From Fomes fomentarius (taxonomy: Eukaryota; Basidiomycota; Agaricomycetes; Polyporales; Polyporaceae): a stretch of DNA of 64,000 nucleotides. The position numbers and the translations under genes are program-made. Below are positions 1 to 12,700 of this stretch, piece by piece. The stretch lies in assembly GCA_022606135.1 (NCBI GenBank), contig JABYQN010000001.1, positions 1 to 64,000 of the forward strand, read 5' to 3'. Every line of letters begins with the position of its first letter. Within the stretch, counting starts at the first letter, position 1. The notes under the pieces were generated by a model, which ran no database searches, was not told the DNA's origin, and saw only the letters and a list, made by a program, of their open reading frames with translations.

Positions 1-82
1 TCGTCTCTCCCACCAACTCCCCTTACGTAAGCACACATCTTCCGACATATCATTGCACTCTCAGTCTACACATACATACGTC

Positions 83-1411
83 TTACGCCCCTCTCCGCCG
101 CTTCGCAGTCCGCCCGCCCTCCTCCTCCTCATCCACGTCCATCTCATCCTCGCCCATCTCATCCGACTCCAGCCCCTTCTTCAGCCCCTTCATCTTCCGC
201 GTCTGCAACTTGCCCAAGTCCTGCTTCCCCACGTGTATCCTCCCTCTCAGGTCCCCCATCTCGTCCACCTCCAAGTTCTTCTTCTTCTTCCCCACTCCCT
301 TCTCCACATCCTGTTTCTTCAGCTTCGGTCGCTTCATCGCTTGCTTCCATGCTTCTCCATCTGCCTCCGTATGTCGCCGCAGTGTCACGTCCAGCGACGG
401 GCCCATCGGTGTCAGTTCCACCCGTGGGATCCGCGTTCCGGAGGCGAGTAGACGGATCGTGTATGACCGGATGTGTATTTTTGGCAGCGACGACACATCC
501 TCCGATGGCGTACCCGATGCTTGCAGTGTCGAGGTAGCAGCATTCAGAGTAGCAGGCGTAGGTCCCAGCGAGATACTGATTACATGCTCGATCCCGGACA
601 GGTGTATCCCGTCGATCACTTCGCCGTTGAAGAGGTCCATGAGCATTGACTTCAGCTGGATGAAGCGCGGGTGTGTATCGAATAGATCAGATGCAAAATG
701 AAGTAGTGGCTTGTGCCCTGGTGTCGCTTTTGGTGTCTACGAGAGCTAGGTCAGCACTCGAGCTCAAAGATACTTTCAGCAAGTATGAGCAGGGCGAGGT
801 ACGACGCCATGCACAGAATTTGTGGGAGCGCCCTCGCAAAGTTGGGCACGAAACGCAATCTCTCACCCGCTCGCCGGGTCCCCACCTGAACCGTAAACAA
901 CGGCAGCGACTCACCTTAAAATCAGCCATACTCTTCCACCCCTCGACACCGACCTCGCACATATCCAACACTCGATGATCAAACATCCGCACAAACGTTA
1001 ACCCATGCGGCCGCTTCTTCGTGCTCTGGCCGACCACGAACAAGCTCGCGTCGTTCTTCTGCGCCCAGAATTCGAGCGACGAGGCGTCCTCAAATGGGCG
1101 CACCGCGTTCTTTTTTGAGAAGGAGATTGCGTTGGGCCGTTTCAGCGCCATCTGCATTACCAGATATTCCAGTTGATAAGTAGACGAGGAGAGAGGAGAG
1201 AGAGATACGTACGAGCTCCTTCATGACCGCATTGACCCTCTCGCCCGCATGCGTGCCCTTGACGAATATCGCCGTGCGAGGGTCCTCAACCTCCTTCGGC
1301 TCGCGGGCCTGCAACACTCGCTTCGACCGCGCATTTTTCGGTTTTCTGCCATCGCATGCGTCAGAGCCAGTCATATGCATACTTAGAGTCGACTTACACT
1401 GTCCGTAACAT
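83..1411 (-). CDS. RPF2: Ribosome production factor 2 (Brix-domain 60S assembly factor)
   Basis: Rpf2 acts with Rrs1 in the nucleolus to load the 5S RNP onto the pre-60S ribosome. Four exons on the minus strand keep frame: 1411-1398, 1345-1213, 1151-915 and 736-83, giving 345 aa (human RPF2 is 306 aa). The start MLRTVKPKNARSKR is split by the first intron (GTAAGT...CAG), which closely fits the family N-terminus. The second and third exons hold the conserved RPFEDASSLEFWAQKNDASL and KKRPHGLTFVRMFDHRVLDM blocks of the Brix domain. The last exon has PRVELTPMGPSLDVTLRR and the tail GRIHVGKQDLGKLQTRKMKG, followed by an acidic stretch and a basic nuclear-signal-like end. It diverges from DBR1 across a 182-bp spacer. 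Assignment and exon structure are both well supported. Confidence 0.95.
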
Positions 1412-1593
1412 GTTGTGGGTGGACGGAAGAGGAAGAGCAAAAATTGAGGAGGCGGGAAAGAAGAAAGATGGTAGCGCCCAAACTTACAAGTGACATGAAT
1501 TTATGGGCGCCTGAATAGCGCACTTCTCGATCGTCCACTCAGCTCGCCCTCCTCCTTCCACAGTCACTCAGATAATACACAGAATTCCGCGCG
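1412..1593. promoter_or_regulatory. Divergent promoter between RPF2 and DBR1
   Basis: This 182-bp spacer separates the start codons of RPF2 (minus) and DBR1 (plus), so it must hold both 5' UTRs and both core promoters. No clear TATA box is seen on either side, which fits housekeeping genes. Whether the two are co-regulated is inference. Confidence 0.6.
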
Positions 1594-3773
1594 ATGAAGG
1601 TGCGCGTTTTTATCCTCACATCTACACCACACAATAAAACTCACAATTTTCGCCCAGATCGCTATCGAAGGCTGCTGCCACGGCGAACTTGACGCCATCT
1701 ACACCCACATCGCCTCGCTCGAGCAGCAATACGGCTACGACGTCGACTTGTTGTTGATATGCGGCGACTTCCAGGCGATACGCAACCTACGCGACCTGCA
1801 GTGCATGGCTGTCCCGGACAAGTACAAGCGGTTGGGCGGGTTCGCCAAGTAGGTGGGCCCCCTCCTTATTTGTACATCCATTCGTCCGGCAGGTCGGTGT
1901 GGTGTGGGGCGAATGGGGACTGATGATCGAGTTGATATAGGTACTATACCGGCGAGGTGCAAGCCCCCATCTTGACAATTGTAATTGGGGGCAACCACGA
2001 AGCGTCGAACTACTTTTGGGAATTGTAAGTCTTCTACCCAATAACTCTGTCTCCTCTGCAACGTACGGGGGCTCTGCAGATACCATGGCGGATGGCTCGC
2101 GCCGAACATTTATTTTCTCGGCCACGCGGGGTGCGTGCAGGTGAACGGAATCCGCATAGCAGGCGCGTCCGGAATCTTCAAGGGGCAGGACTTCCACTCA
2201 GGTCCGTTCACCTTCGAGCACTCTCCGCATGCGCATACATGTTGATATCGTTGTCCTGGATGGGTGCGCACAGGGTATTGGGAACGTCTCCCGTACAACC
2301 ACGGTGCGATGCGGAGCCTGTACCACATCCGCGAATACAACATCCTCCGCCTCTCCCTCGTACGTTCCCCCGCCCCTCCTCTTCTCCCACTCGCTCGCTC
2401 ACTCCTCCGCGCGCATAGCTATCCTCCCCAACAATCTTTCTCTCGCACGATTGGCCGCAAAACATTGTTCACCACGGTGACCTCCGTGGCCTCCTACGTC
2501 GGAAACCGTACTTTCGCGATGACATCAACAAAGGCGCGCTTGGGTCCCCGCCCATGATGGGCCTCCTGTGCAACTTGAAGCCGGACTGGTGGTTCTCGGC
2601 GCATCTGCATTGTCGCTTCCAGGCGGTTGTCGTGCATCAGCCGCAGGGTGGAGAGCAGGCTGCGGCTGCGTCTCCACGAGGGGATCAGCAGAGGATGAGT
2701 GCGGAAAAGACGAACCCCGACGAGATCAGCATCGATGACGATGATGAAGAGGAAGGTGAGGGTGCTGGGGGTAGAGGCGAAGTTGCAGCACAGAGTGGAC
2801 GATCGGTGTCGGGTTCGGGTTCGGGTTCGCAAGCGGGAGTGCGACACGACACTGTGCCTCGGAATCCGGACGAGATCACGCTAGACGAGGAGGAAGACGA
2901 GGTCGAAGCTCCCCCTCCGCCTCCCCCACCACCGCGCGAGACGAGGTTCCTTGCGCTGGACAAGTGTTTGCCGAAGAGACAGTTCCTCGAGGTACGTCGT
3001 CCGTTCCATCCATCCGGTATACTCACTAGTATTCATAATATACACACAGGTTGTAGACGTCGAACCGCCACCGTCCCATCCCCTGTCCGCCTCCTCCCCA
3101 CCAGTCCTCACCTTTGACCCCGAATGGCTCGCGATCACCCGCGCGTTCAACCAGTACATGTCTCTCTCGCGAACTCCATTAGCGTACCCGGACGAAGCCG
3201 CTGCGCGCGAAGCGGTGGGGCGTGAGCTCGAGTGGGTGAACACGCATGTGCTTGCTGACCAGAAGGATGGGGTTGTGAGGGTCGAAGATGTTCAACAGTT
3301 TGTTGTGACCGCGCCTGGACCTGGGAACGATGGTGAGCAGGACAAGATACAGGAGAAGATACAACGTGAGTGCTCTTCTGATTTTGTTCACCTTGTCGTT
3401 GCATTCGTGCTACCGTTCGTATGCCGCTGCTTCGTCTGGCCTAACGTCTCGGTTCTACTGGTACGGCCGGTCTCAGTCATACTGTACAATGAATCCTCCC
3501 CGTCTAACGTTCCCATATGTTCCGATGATCCCAACTCTTTTACACTCGCATCTCTTACCCTTCCGTTTGGCACACTTTGTTACCTCTCTTCCTTGGACGT
3601 TCTTGTTCGTGTCTTTTTGTCGCGCAATCTTGGTTGTTCACCCCTGCTTTTACACAGCACCCCACTATCCAAACCCGCAGACTGCAGCGTTCTGCGCGAT
3701 GCTGCAGATCGAGAACAAGGTCGATCTTGTCTCGCCCGGGGCATCCACATCTGGCAGTGGCAGCGCGCCATGA
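1594..3773 (+). CDS. DBR1: Lariat debranching enzyme
   Basis: DBR1 is a metallophosphoesterase that hydrolyses the 2'-5' bond of excised intron lariats in the nucleus. Eight exons keep phase: 1594-1599, 1658-1848, 1941-2024, 2080-2201, 2274-2359, 2419-2991, 3050-3365 and 3658-3773, giving 497 aa (yeast 405, human 544). Metal-binding motifs are intact: CCHGELD at residues 8-14, CGDFQAIRN near residue 43, [19 protein letters not shown] near residue 90, FLSHDWPQN, and [11 protein letters not shown] low-complexity acidic and Ser/Gly-rich insert follows the catalytic domain, including an SGSGSGS run encoded by a GGTTCG microsatellite near 2811, and a Pro-rich stretch. The C-terminal DBR1 domain then follows ([20 protein letters not shown]...). 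The first coding exon is only two codons, chosen because [12 protein letters not shown] matches the family start and phase. Confidence 0.95.
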
Positions 3774-6700
3774 GGAGCCTCGAATGCTCTGTCGAGCGTG
3801 GTCCAACAAGGACCCGGACCCGCGATGTCACGTCCGCGTCTCTACTCTACTATGCTCCGGTTCTTCCCCCTAGCCTAGCCATAACTGTGCGATGTCACGT
3901 ACGCGTCTTCCCCTCCCCAACTTCCACTTCCCGGTGCGGTATGTCTGGGCAGGGTTAGCGTTGTTCCTCCATTGTGAACGGACGCGCCTGCGTCATATCG
4001 ATCGCTTGCCTTGCGATCTCAACGCCACCCGTCTTTCGTCTTGGCCCTCATGGACAATCGAAAAAGAGCGGCATGGCACAGTTGGCGAACTGTGAAGGCC
4101 AGAATCGGTGTTCTCTGCCGTGTATCGTGAAGCGGATGTGCAGTTAAGAATTCCAAGTGCGCTTTTCACTTATTAAGTCAACCTTTGAATGCGGGAAGGT
4201 TAGATCTCCGTCCGCATGCTCTAATTACCGATGTCACCTCTACCGCCAATATCCACGTCGATGGGGGCTGTCGACGCAGTGCAAATTGACATTGACTCGC
4301 GGACCACTGCAGGTTGTAGGTTGTGATGTTGGTAATCTCAAGTGTTTGCGGGAAGTAAGATTTCCATCCGCATGTTTCAAACACCGATGTCACCTCTACC
4401 GCCAATGTCCACGTCGATGGGGGCTGTCGACGCAGTGCAGATCGACATGGACTCGCGGACCACTGCAGGTTGCAGCGTGTTGCACTGGTCGACGTCTGGG
4501 ATATCGTAAGGACACTATCGCACCGCCGGAGTGATAGGCTCTGCCCGGTGCCGTGCGTGACACTGAGAGGCAGAAGCTTGCGATGAGAGCGGATCTCGGG
4601 AGGCATATCCGTCAGTGTCTGAACGTTCGACGTTGAGGGTGCACATGGGACTCTCACGCGCGGCACCGTCGATTTGCGTACTTGGTTGACTTATGCGGGC
4701 AAGGTGTTTGTTGTGTGTAGGAGTGCGAACTCAGACCCTGGATCCTATCTCTCGAATGCAACTGGACCGCGTGCAGAGCGGTTTTTGCTTTGCGCTCTCT
4801 AACCTCACTCGTGACGGAATCGAACGGCCGCATGCGTCTCGATTTGTTCCCGACGGTCAGCGCTGGGAAGGAGGGTGCTTTGTGCCACATCTGTGTTTGC
4901 GCTTGTGTCTGCATGCGGCGGCGTGAGCTGTGTGCACAACATTGGCCCGGGGCGATGCCGGTTCTTGTCCACGCGCACGTTGTCCTCCCAATACCCGCCC
5001 TCTACCTTCCATACTCCTCTCCGGACTGGGGCCACGAGTACGTGTCCACCCGCGTCTTACGGTCCGTGACGCCAGACGTTCATGACTCCCTTTCAGTACG
5101 AGTACTTACTGGTTGCTTATTCAGTAGTACGTCTCTCATATGCTCGCATCATCTATCGTCCAGACGGTGATATCCAGCTTCGGGACGAGTGCAGAGATGT
5201 GCCAAAATCGGCCACATGGCAGTGCGAAATAACTTAACCCTTGATGGCAGTCGAGCTCGGATCGGTACGGCAGATCATTCTCCCTGCTACAGGTACACGA
5301 ATGATGACATAGCGCTCAAGCCTGCGCACGACGTACACGGCAAAAACAAGAATGAGTTCAGGGTTGGAGAGTCGAATAACGAATTTGAAGGCGGCGCTTT
5401 CTCAGGGCGGAGGCGGGTCAGGCACGTAACAGGTGCGATCGTTTCCTTTTCTGGTCGCTCTGTGCTCACGTCAATCACTGTGGTCTGTGGCCAAGTTCGG
5501 CCGCGGCTCCCCGCACGGGCTGCGGTTTGGCGCACCGTCTAAGTAGTGCTGCCTGTCGATGGCCGTCCGCACTCCGTGCTCGAGATCACGGTGGTGATAT
5601 ATCCCGACTGTTCAGACAGAATCATGAGCGCGCGATCCGCGCAGGTATGACCTCACCGCTTGCGAACAAACATCGACCTCATGACCGCCGCGCGTGCAGG
5701 GTTGCGAACTGATTGCCCGCACATCGCCAGTTCACTCTCGTATTACAGCACTGCGGTCGGCGAACATCGAACTCTCCGCCATCACGATATCAGCTAGTAG
5801 AACGTTCTGCCCCACTGCTATCATGACGAAGATGCGGTCTGTGATGTTCTGCCACTTACTTGATCGCAGATACCCCCAGAGAGGGTACTCACCGGTGACT
5901 CTGAGGCCGTCGAGTTCGCTGGGTACCCTCTACGTCACTCGCGAACCGATACGTCTTGACAAAGGTGAGCAGCCCGTGGTTGTTCACATGTACGTGAGGC
6001 TGACCGCAGGCTGGTTTGCAGGGTCGCCGCCGGCGGAGAAGAGTATGGATTTCGTCTGTGGCACAACGCCCTCGATCACTCCCAAGAATGTCGCATCCGG
6101 TCGTAGTTGCGTTCACACCCAGTTCGGGGTCCCTGCGACCGATCAAGCCCATCGAATGACAGCACGATCGGGGCTACAGACGTCGGACGCCCGTAGCGAA
6201 CTCGGAGACGACCGAATGGTCCGCACACGCACACACTCTCCCTCGTTCAAACACCATACAGTACGTACAGAAAACGTGGGATCCGTCCGGACGCGGATAT
6301 AGCACGAGCGTGAGGCTCGACTGGTCGATATTGGACAATGTGAGGAAGAGAATACGGGCGCGGACCACGTCACTGGGACATGGTTGACACGGCGAACTCG
6401 GATACAGCGACCCAGGCGAGAGTCAACAGCCGCCGCGAACTCACTTGCCAGCGTGTATGCCTGTGAGCGATTGTGCTGGATATGACAACCCCTCTCTCCG
6501 TGTCCGTTCTATGCCCATACGACCCTCTACCGCATGCCCGACGATCTTCTGCTCGAACCACTGCGAAGACCCGCCGCGTGATGACGCGTTCTGGCGTTCG
6601 AAGCGAGCGTGGTTAGTCAGTACTAGTCCCATCGCTCTGGACTGGGCGGCCATCGGGGGCGTGCCGGACATTGGGAACCTTGATAGGTGAGTTCTCGAGT

Positions 6701-9700
6701 ATTTGTGAGTTCTACTCGTTCAATTCGGGTGGAAGCATGTGCTGACTACCCAAGACTAGACAGAGCTCGACGTTACATGTTCTTCCTGCACGGGTTGCCG
6801 AGACGGCGACGGTGAAGAACGCTCCCAGCGTTGTCGATCTAGCTCTTTTGGCAGTACGAGGTGAGGCATTGCTTGGCCCCTTCCGTGGCTTCCATGTCTA
6901 TCGGCCGCCCGCACGAAATCGCAGCGTCTCTTCACGGTGTTGAATTGGACATAGCCGATGAGCTGCCTATCGTTCTCATCCCTTCGCCCGCCTTCGAGGT
7001 GAATGGACGAAGCCGCAGGGCGGCACGCACGCTGACATGACCATGAGACTGAGACTGTGTCACTTACAGATTCCTTCTCTTGACCCCGCGCATCCTCTCT
7101 CATCCCTCCAAACCTTGGCGTATCTCACCTCCGTCCACGTCCACGTCTCCGTCTCCGCGTTCCATCCACGTTCCAAGAGGTCTGGGTTCTGAAGTCGTTG
7201 CTCGTGACCGACGCGGGAGCGGTTAAGACGATAGAGTCGGCGAGCGGAAATGAAGGATGTAGGGGGAGGTCGATAGCTCGCCGAGGTCGACCATGATCCG
7301 TCGTCCTATATCTCACATCGTGGCAGGCAGGTACAATACCTGCAGATCGATTTCTCGCGCCCTCTGCCCCTTGTGCCTCCGCCAATCGTACACGAGGTCT
7401 CAGGGAGCTGCTCGTCGGGCCTGCCCCTGCACGGTGACCATTCCTACAGCCAGAGTCTCGCCCCGGCTCGCCCAGATCGTCAACGATTACCTGAATAATT
7501 CAATGTATCTGACATTCGGCGAGGCTCCCGTTCCCTGCAACCGTGTTCTCTTATATTCAGCCGTCTTTCCACGCCTAGCACTCCTCGCTGGCACGAGGGG
7601 GTTTCCCGTAGCATACATACATACTGGCAGGGAATGTCCGATGCCGGCCGACATACACGGGCAAGTGGAATGTCGGTAATTCTGATTTCGCTCGCAACTC
7701 TTCTGTCACGGTCGCTGATCGTGCCTTAGAAGAAGTCACGGCCTTCTGAACAAATCGCTGCGCAGCATGACGAAACATCCCATGTTCTGCATTCTGAGAA
7801 CAGAATACCGGGGCAAGGATGTGTTTGAGGTTCACGAGGGTCCACGATTCATACACTTCATCAGTGATATGCTATGGGCAGTCCGATCTCCACAGTGAGC
7901 TCTCGCCCCGGACACGCCAACCGCGTCAAGTACTCATCCCAATGATCCCATAGCTTAAGTCAGGTTGAACGCTGATCCCTGACACAACACGTGTGTACGT
8001 ACACCACTGGCGCTCTGGGTGGTTTGACGGCGGCAGCCGGGCATTCCCTCAGGCACTGGTCTCAGTCCGGAGTGCGTCGAAAGGGCGATTCGAAGTGCGT
8101 TGAGCTTGAGGTTAACGCTGAATGCAACTTTGCTTCTCGGGAGTCGCACCCCTGGGCCGCCTCAAACTGTTGTCCGCTTAAGGCTATCCGTGGGCCCAAC
8201 TCCGACAGCCCGGGCCGGGGGGCGGGAGAGGCCTGCGAGCGAGATGTTTCTGATATGTGAATTCCTTGAGCGGATTCTTTTGCGAGAGGCGAGAAGGCGA
8301 GAGAAGGTGTTTCAGGAAATGGCGTTGGTCTGTGCCAGTGCGCCGGGAGATCGCGCGAGTGCTGTGGGCAGATGGGCCCAGAGTCTGGAGGAAATCGGCT
8401 TACGGCACGCGGGAGGAATGGGCTGGCTCGAGATGGATGGCTGTTCTCACGTCCCGCACGCTCACACACTGAGAGAGACCCTCCTATCGCGTGGCACTAC
8501 GTTGATCGCTCATCACGCGCACGAGCGGAAAACATCCGAACGGGAGCACAAGTTAGACTTGATGTCCGAGTCCCCGACGACTTTGAGTAGCAGTGCTCGA
8601 GATTTTGTACGAGTCGGACAGACTCAGCGTGCCAAGAACACATGTATCTACAAAACGCCTGTCAGTGATAAGTACACAATACCAAGACGTATCAGCGAGC
8701 GGCGTCGGCTATAATCCACATTGACAGATTCGCTCTAGTCTCACGCGTCGCGGCGATCTCGGAATAAAGCCAGGCTGGGGGTGTGCCTGACCACTGATGA
8801 CCCTTCGAACAACTGCGCCGGTCCCGGTGATTCGTGAACACCACACTCGTCCAGCGCAAGTAGACGGTCACATCCTCCGCTTTACCGTCTCGCTCCACAG
8901 CGAAACAGCCTCGCGCGCAGCTCAGCTAGGACCCTATCAACCCTGAGCGCGGATTTTCTCTTTCGTCGGAACTGGTCAGTGCCAGTGGCCGGGTGGGCCG
9001 CGCGTGGAGGTGGGGTCGCGTGTGCGGGTACCTTACGATTGCGATGGGACAGGCCCCGAATGCCGATGCCGGCGGGAACACTGTCTTGGGCCGATTGACT
9101 GATCGTGTTTTGACGGCGCCCTGAGTGCGTAGACGAGAGAGTGAGATTCGGATTCTCGCATGGGATCAGTGCGAGCAGCCGTGCCTCGCTCGTCCGCGGA
9201 CAAGGCCGAGCACGGTGGAATTCGAAGCCTGTACTTGTGCGAACTGATGTGTTTCCAGCTCCAGTGTTCACTGAGCTGTGGAGAGTACTAAAAGCGATCG
9301 TTGAACAAGGGCGGGTAAGTGTAAGAATCGGAAGAAATGCCTTGTACTGCGCTAGGCTCATTTGACTCAAGTATCTTTCGTCACCGTCTCAATCCAGTGC
9401 AGCTGCACCTCAGTGAGCAATCCCGCCACATGCGGTGTTTTAGCCCCCAGCATGTTATGGGTATAAACGTATACGTATACGTACGTACAAGTAGCACATA
9501 TGGTCACCTCATCGAACAAACTCTCTTCGTGCTGCCATGCGCGCTCCCTGCACATAAGTTTGTCCTTGGGCCTATGATCATGGAGCAGAAACTTAAACAT
9601 GAACATGTGTGCAGTGGCATGCGCCAAATGCCCAACTTTGCCCGACAGCGTGACGAGACGACGGCCCCAACGGCTCAACTTCACGGCGCGCGCCGACTCG

Positions 9701-12700
9701 AACCGCGCGCAAAATCTTTCTGCAAGTACTGTGAGCCAATGAGACGGACGGTTCGGGACCGAAGCGCACGCAGATCCCACATGCATTGGGACGTGCATAT
9801 GACCCATACCGCGCACCACCACCAACCACATCATGGCTGGGTCGGGACTATGGTAAGTGGGTTAATCAACGTCCGTGCGCACCCGTTGCACACGTGTCGC
9901 CACTGACAGCAGTCAATCCGACTACGTACTGCCATGTGGATGAGCATGAAGCCTAGCAGTCAGTATGCACAATGAAGATGACGACGGACGATAGTAACTT
10001 ACGTCTCGCTGCAGCGGCGGACCGCGCCTAGTATTCCTATTCACCCGCTGCGGAGATGAACGTGAGCATAAGGCGACGGTTTCGACGATACGGCGGAGAG
10101 TATCGTGGGCTACGTGTGGTTTAGGTTCAAGACAGTCGATCGCCGCTGCTGCCATAGCACCTGGTTGCCATTGAACCCCGCAGAGGAAAGTTGGGCCCGG
10201 AGTTCAAGTTATCGCTGTGCGCGACATGGATATGGTGACTCGCCGGGATGATGATCGTGATATCGATACGAGGATGATCCCTGCTCGTGGACACGTTCAA
10301 CAAAGCACAGCGACCGAGAGAGCCCAATTCGCTCCAACTGCCAGTGCAGCACGAAACGCCTTCGACTTCAACGCAAGCTCAAGCTCTCTCTGCGGAACGC
10401 AGGGTCCGGACAGGCGAAGGAAGCTGAAGTGTGGTAGGAAGGGGTGGAGGTCGGGGGCGGCACGGGCCATCGATCCTCCACGATGCGCTGAATCGGACGA
10501 TGCATATGGCCATGGACAGCTGGGACACAAGCCTCAAGTCTCAGCAAGGTTCGGAATGGCGTCAGCCGTCTCGAGCGAGTCTGGAGTTCAACTTGGCGGT
10601 TGGCGTGAAGTTCCAAGTTCACACTGCACACTTGACTCTGAGAGTTGAATGGAAGAATGGAAGGAGTGGAAGAGTGGGAAGACGGCTGTTTGCGAGCGCG
10701 TCCCGTCGCGACGTGGTCGACCTGTGCGGGATGTACGAGCGTGAGAGGCCGAACCGGGAGTGCGGAAGGTAGCAGTGGGCACGGTGCAAGGTCCGAGGAA
10801 TGGCAATACAATAACAACACTGACAGTTCTTCGCGCATTCGCGGGTCGAATTCGAACGCGAGAAGGGGGGGAGGGGGGGGCGTGCCGCGAGTCGTGCCGC
10901 GAGCTCGACATATGCACATCCAACCCACCTCGACCCATTCGAATTCGCATCCCACGGCGGACACAGTCAGACTCACGGACGGTGTGCTGGCCATCGAACC
11001 TCCGCCGGCGCCGTGGCCGTGGATGCTGGACTCGATCGATATCGTCCGAGATCCATTTCTGGAGCTTGTGGGTACTATCTCGCGGGGGTGCCGGCGGCAA
11101 GTCGTGGCATTGACAATCAGAACAGGACGAGAACGCGGCCGTGGGTGCGAGGGAAGATGGGAAGCGCGCGAGTGTATCATACAGTGTACGAAGCCGTAGA
11201 TACATACGGACTGAACGTAGAGCAATCTCGCTCGACGCGCTCTCACTGTCCGGCAGGAACACGTCGACGTCCATCCCGTGCAGTGCTGAGAAACCGAACA
11301 GATGGCGGTTCAGTGTCAGATCTAGAGCTGGCTGCATTCAGTATGTGCGCATCGCCAGCGACAGATGTAGAATGTCAAGAGGTTGAGAGGCGCGGACGCG
11401 GACGCGCTGGGCGGTCAACTTGACAAGGATCAGTATCAAATAGTGCCGGTGGATGTCGACGTCGACGAGGCGCGCAAGCTTGTTCGTCAGAGATCCAGAA
11501 CAGGCTACGAAGGCGCAGAGAACAGCGGAACGTATGAGACGTGATCGCGCCGGAAGACGAGAACGAGAACGAAGATGGCTGCCGCGGGCGCCGGAAAGCC
11601 AGAGTTCGCTGCATGCGTCAGAAGGCCTAGGATGGCGATTGATGTTTCGCATTGAGCAGAACGAGATGTCGAGGCGGCCCGGATGCTGATCTGACGACCA
11701 AGAAAAGATACTGGATGGAGCCAGGGACGACTCGGCGCATCGTGACCTCGGCATTGGGACAGAACACATGTATGCGAGACGGCGGCGGGGTGTGTATTAT
11801 ATTTTAGACGCAGAGCGCTTGGTAGGAAGGTCGTGACGAGGTCGGGGCTCGCGGAGCGACACTGCATGATGAAGGACGAGGGATACGCGCTAGCCCGTTC
11901 GGGGGTGGTAGAGAAGGCGTCCGCGAGTGACGATGCCGGTGAATAGCGTCGTATCCGAGTGCGGATACCAGTGTGCCATTGGAGAAGTCGACGTGCAGAC
12001 GCAAGGTACGAGGGGCACCGTGCGAAGGAGGGATTCACGCGGCGAAGGCCGGCGTGAATGAGAGGTATGTAGATAGAGCGCGGGAGAGTGACTGTTCCCC
12101 AAACGCGCGCATGGCCATGGAGAGCGCCGTCGAGTGGCATCGAGAACAAGTGATAGAAGTGGTAGTTGCGGAGTCGGAGATGTAGAGCGAGCCTGTTCGC
12201 GGGATGGGTCGCCAGTAGTCCGAGTGCGCGCGGACGTACACAGTACATGTACAGGCGGTGCAATGTGCGTTCGAGTGAGTGCAAAGTACAGCCGTGCGAG
12301 CGTCGATCAGGGCTGGCGCCAGGTTAGACAGCACTGGAATGGACTGCCAGAACGCGAGGCGGGGAAGATCAAGTGTAAGTAAGTAGCAGTCGTAGGCTAG
12401 CGCTCTCCGCCAGGTACGGTTACGACTTATATGAGCTGGAGTGTTCGGACTCGACTCGGACTGTCGAGCACAGCCTGAGGGTGTATGCACGGGGAGTGGG
12501 ACAAGGATGTGGTTGGGTGCGGTGCCTCTGAACGTGAGCTATGGAACTTGAAGTGCAGTGTGCGGCAAATGATCGTCAGTTGCGATAAGACAAAGGTTAG
12601 CGGAGATAGACTCGAACTGCAGAATCGTGTACTGACTGACGAGACATGACGTTGACAGGCTTAGGATCTCTCTCAGGCACGCCACTACCTCCGCTCAACG

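Noticed and set aside
8100..8714. 204-codon + strand frame in the gene-poor block
   Set aside because: No recognisable motif, and similar-length frames overlap on both strands.
10368..11337. Long overlapping open frames on both strands at 10.3-11.3 kb
   Set aside because: Composition is Arg/Ser/Pro-rich without domains, and several frames are open at once, which points to base composition rather than genes.
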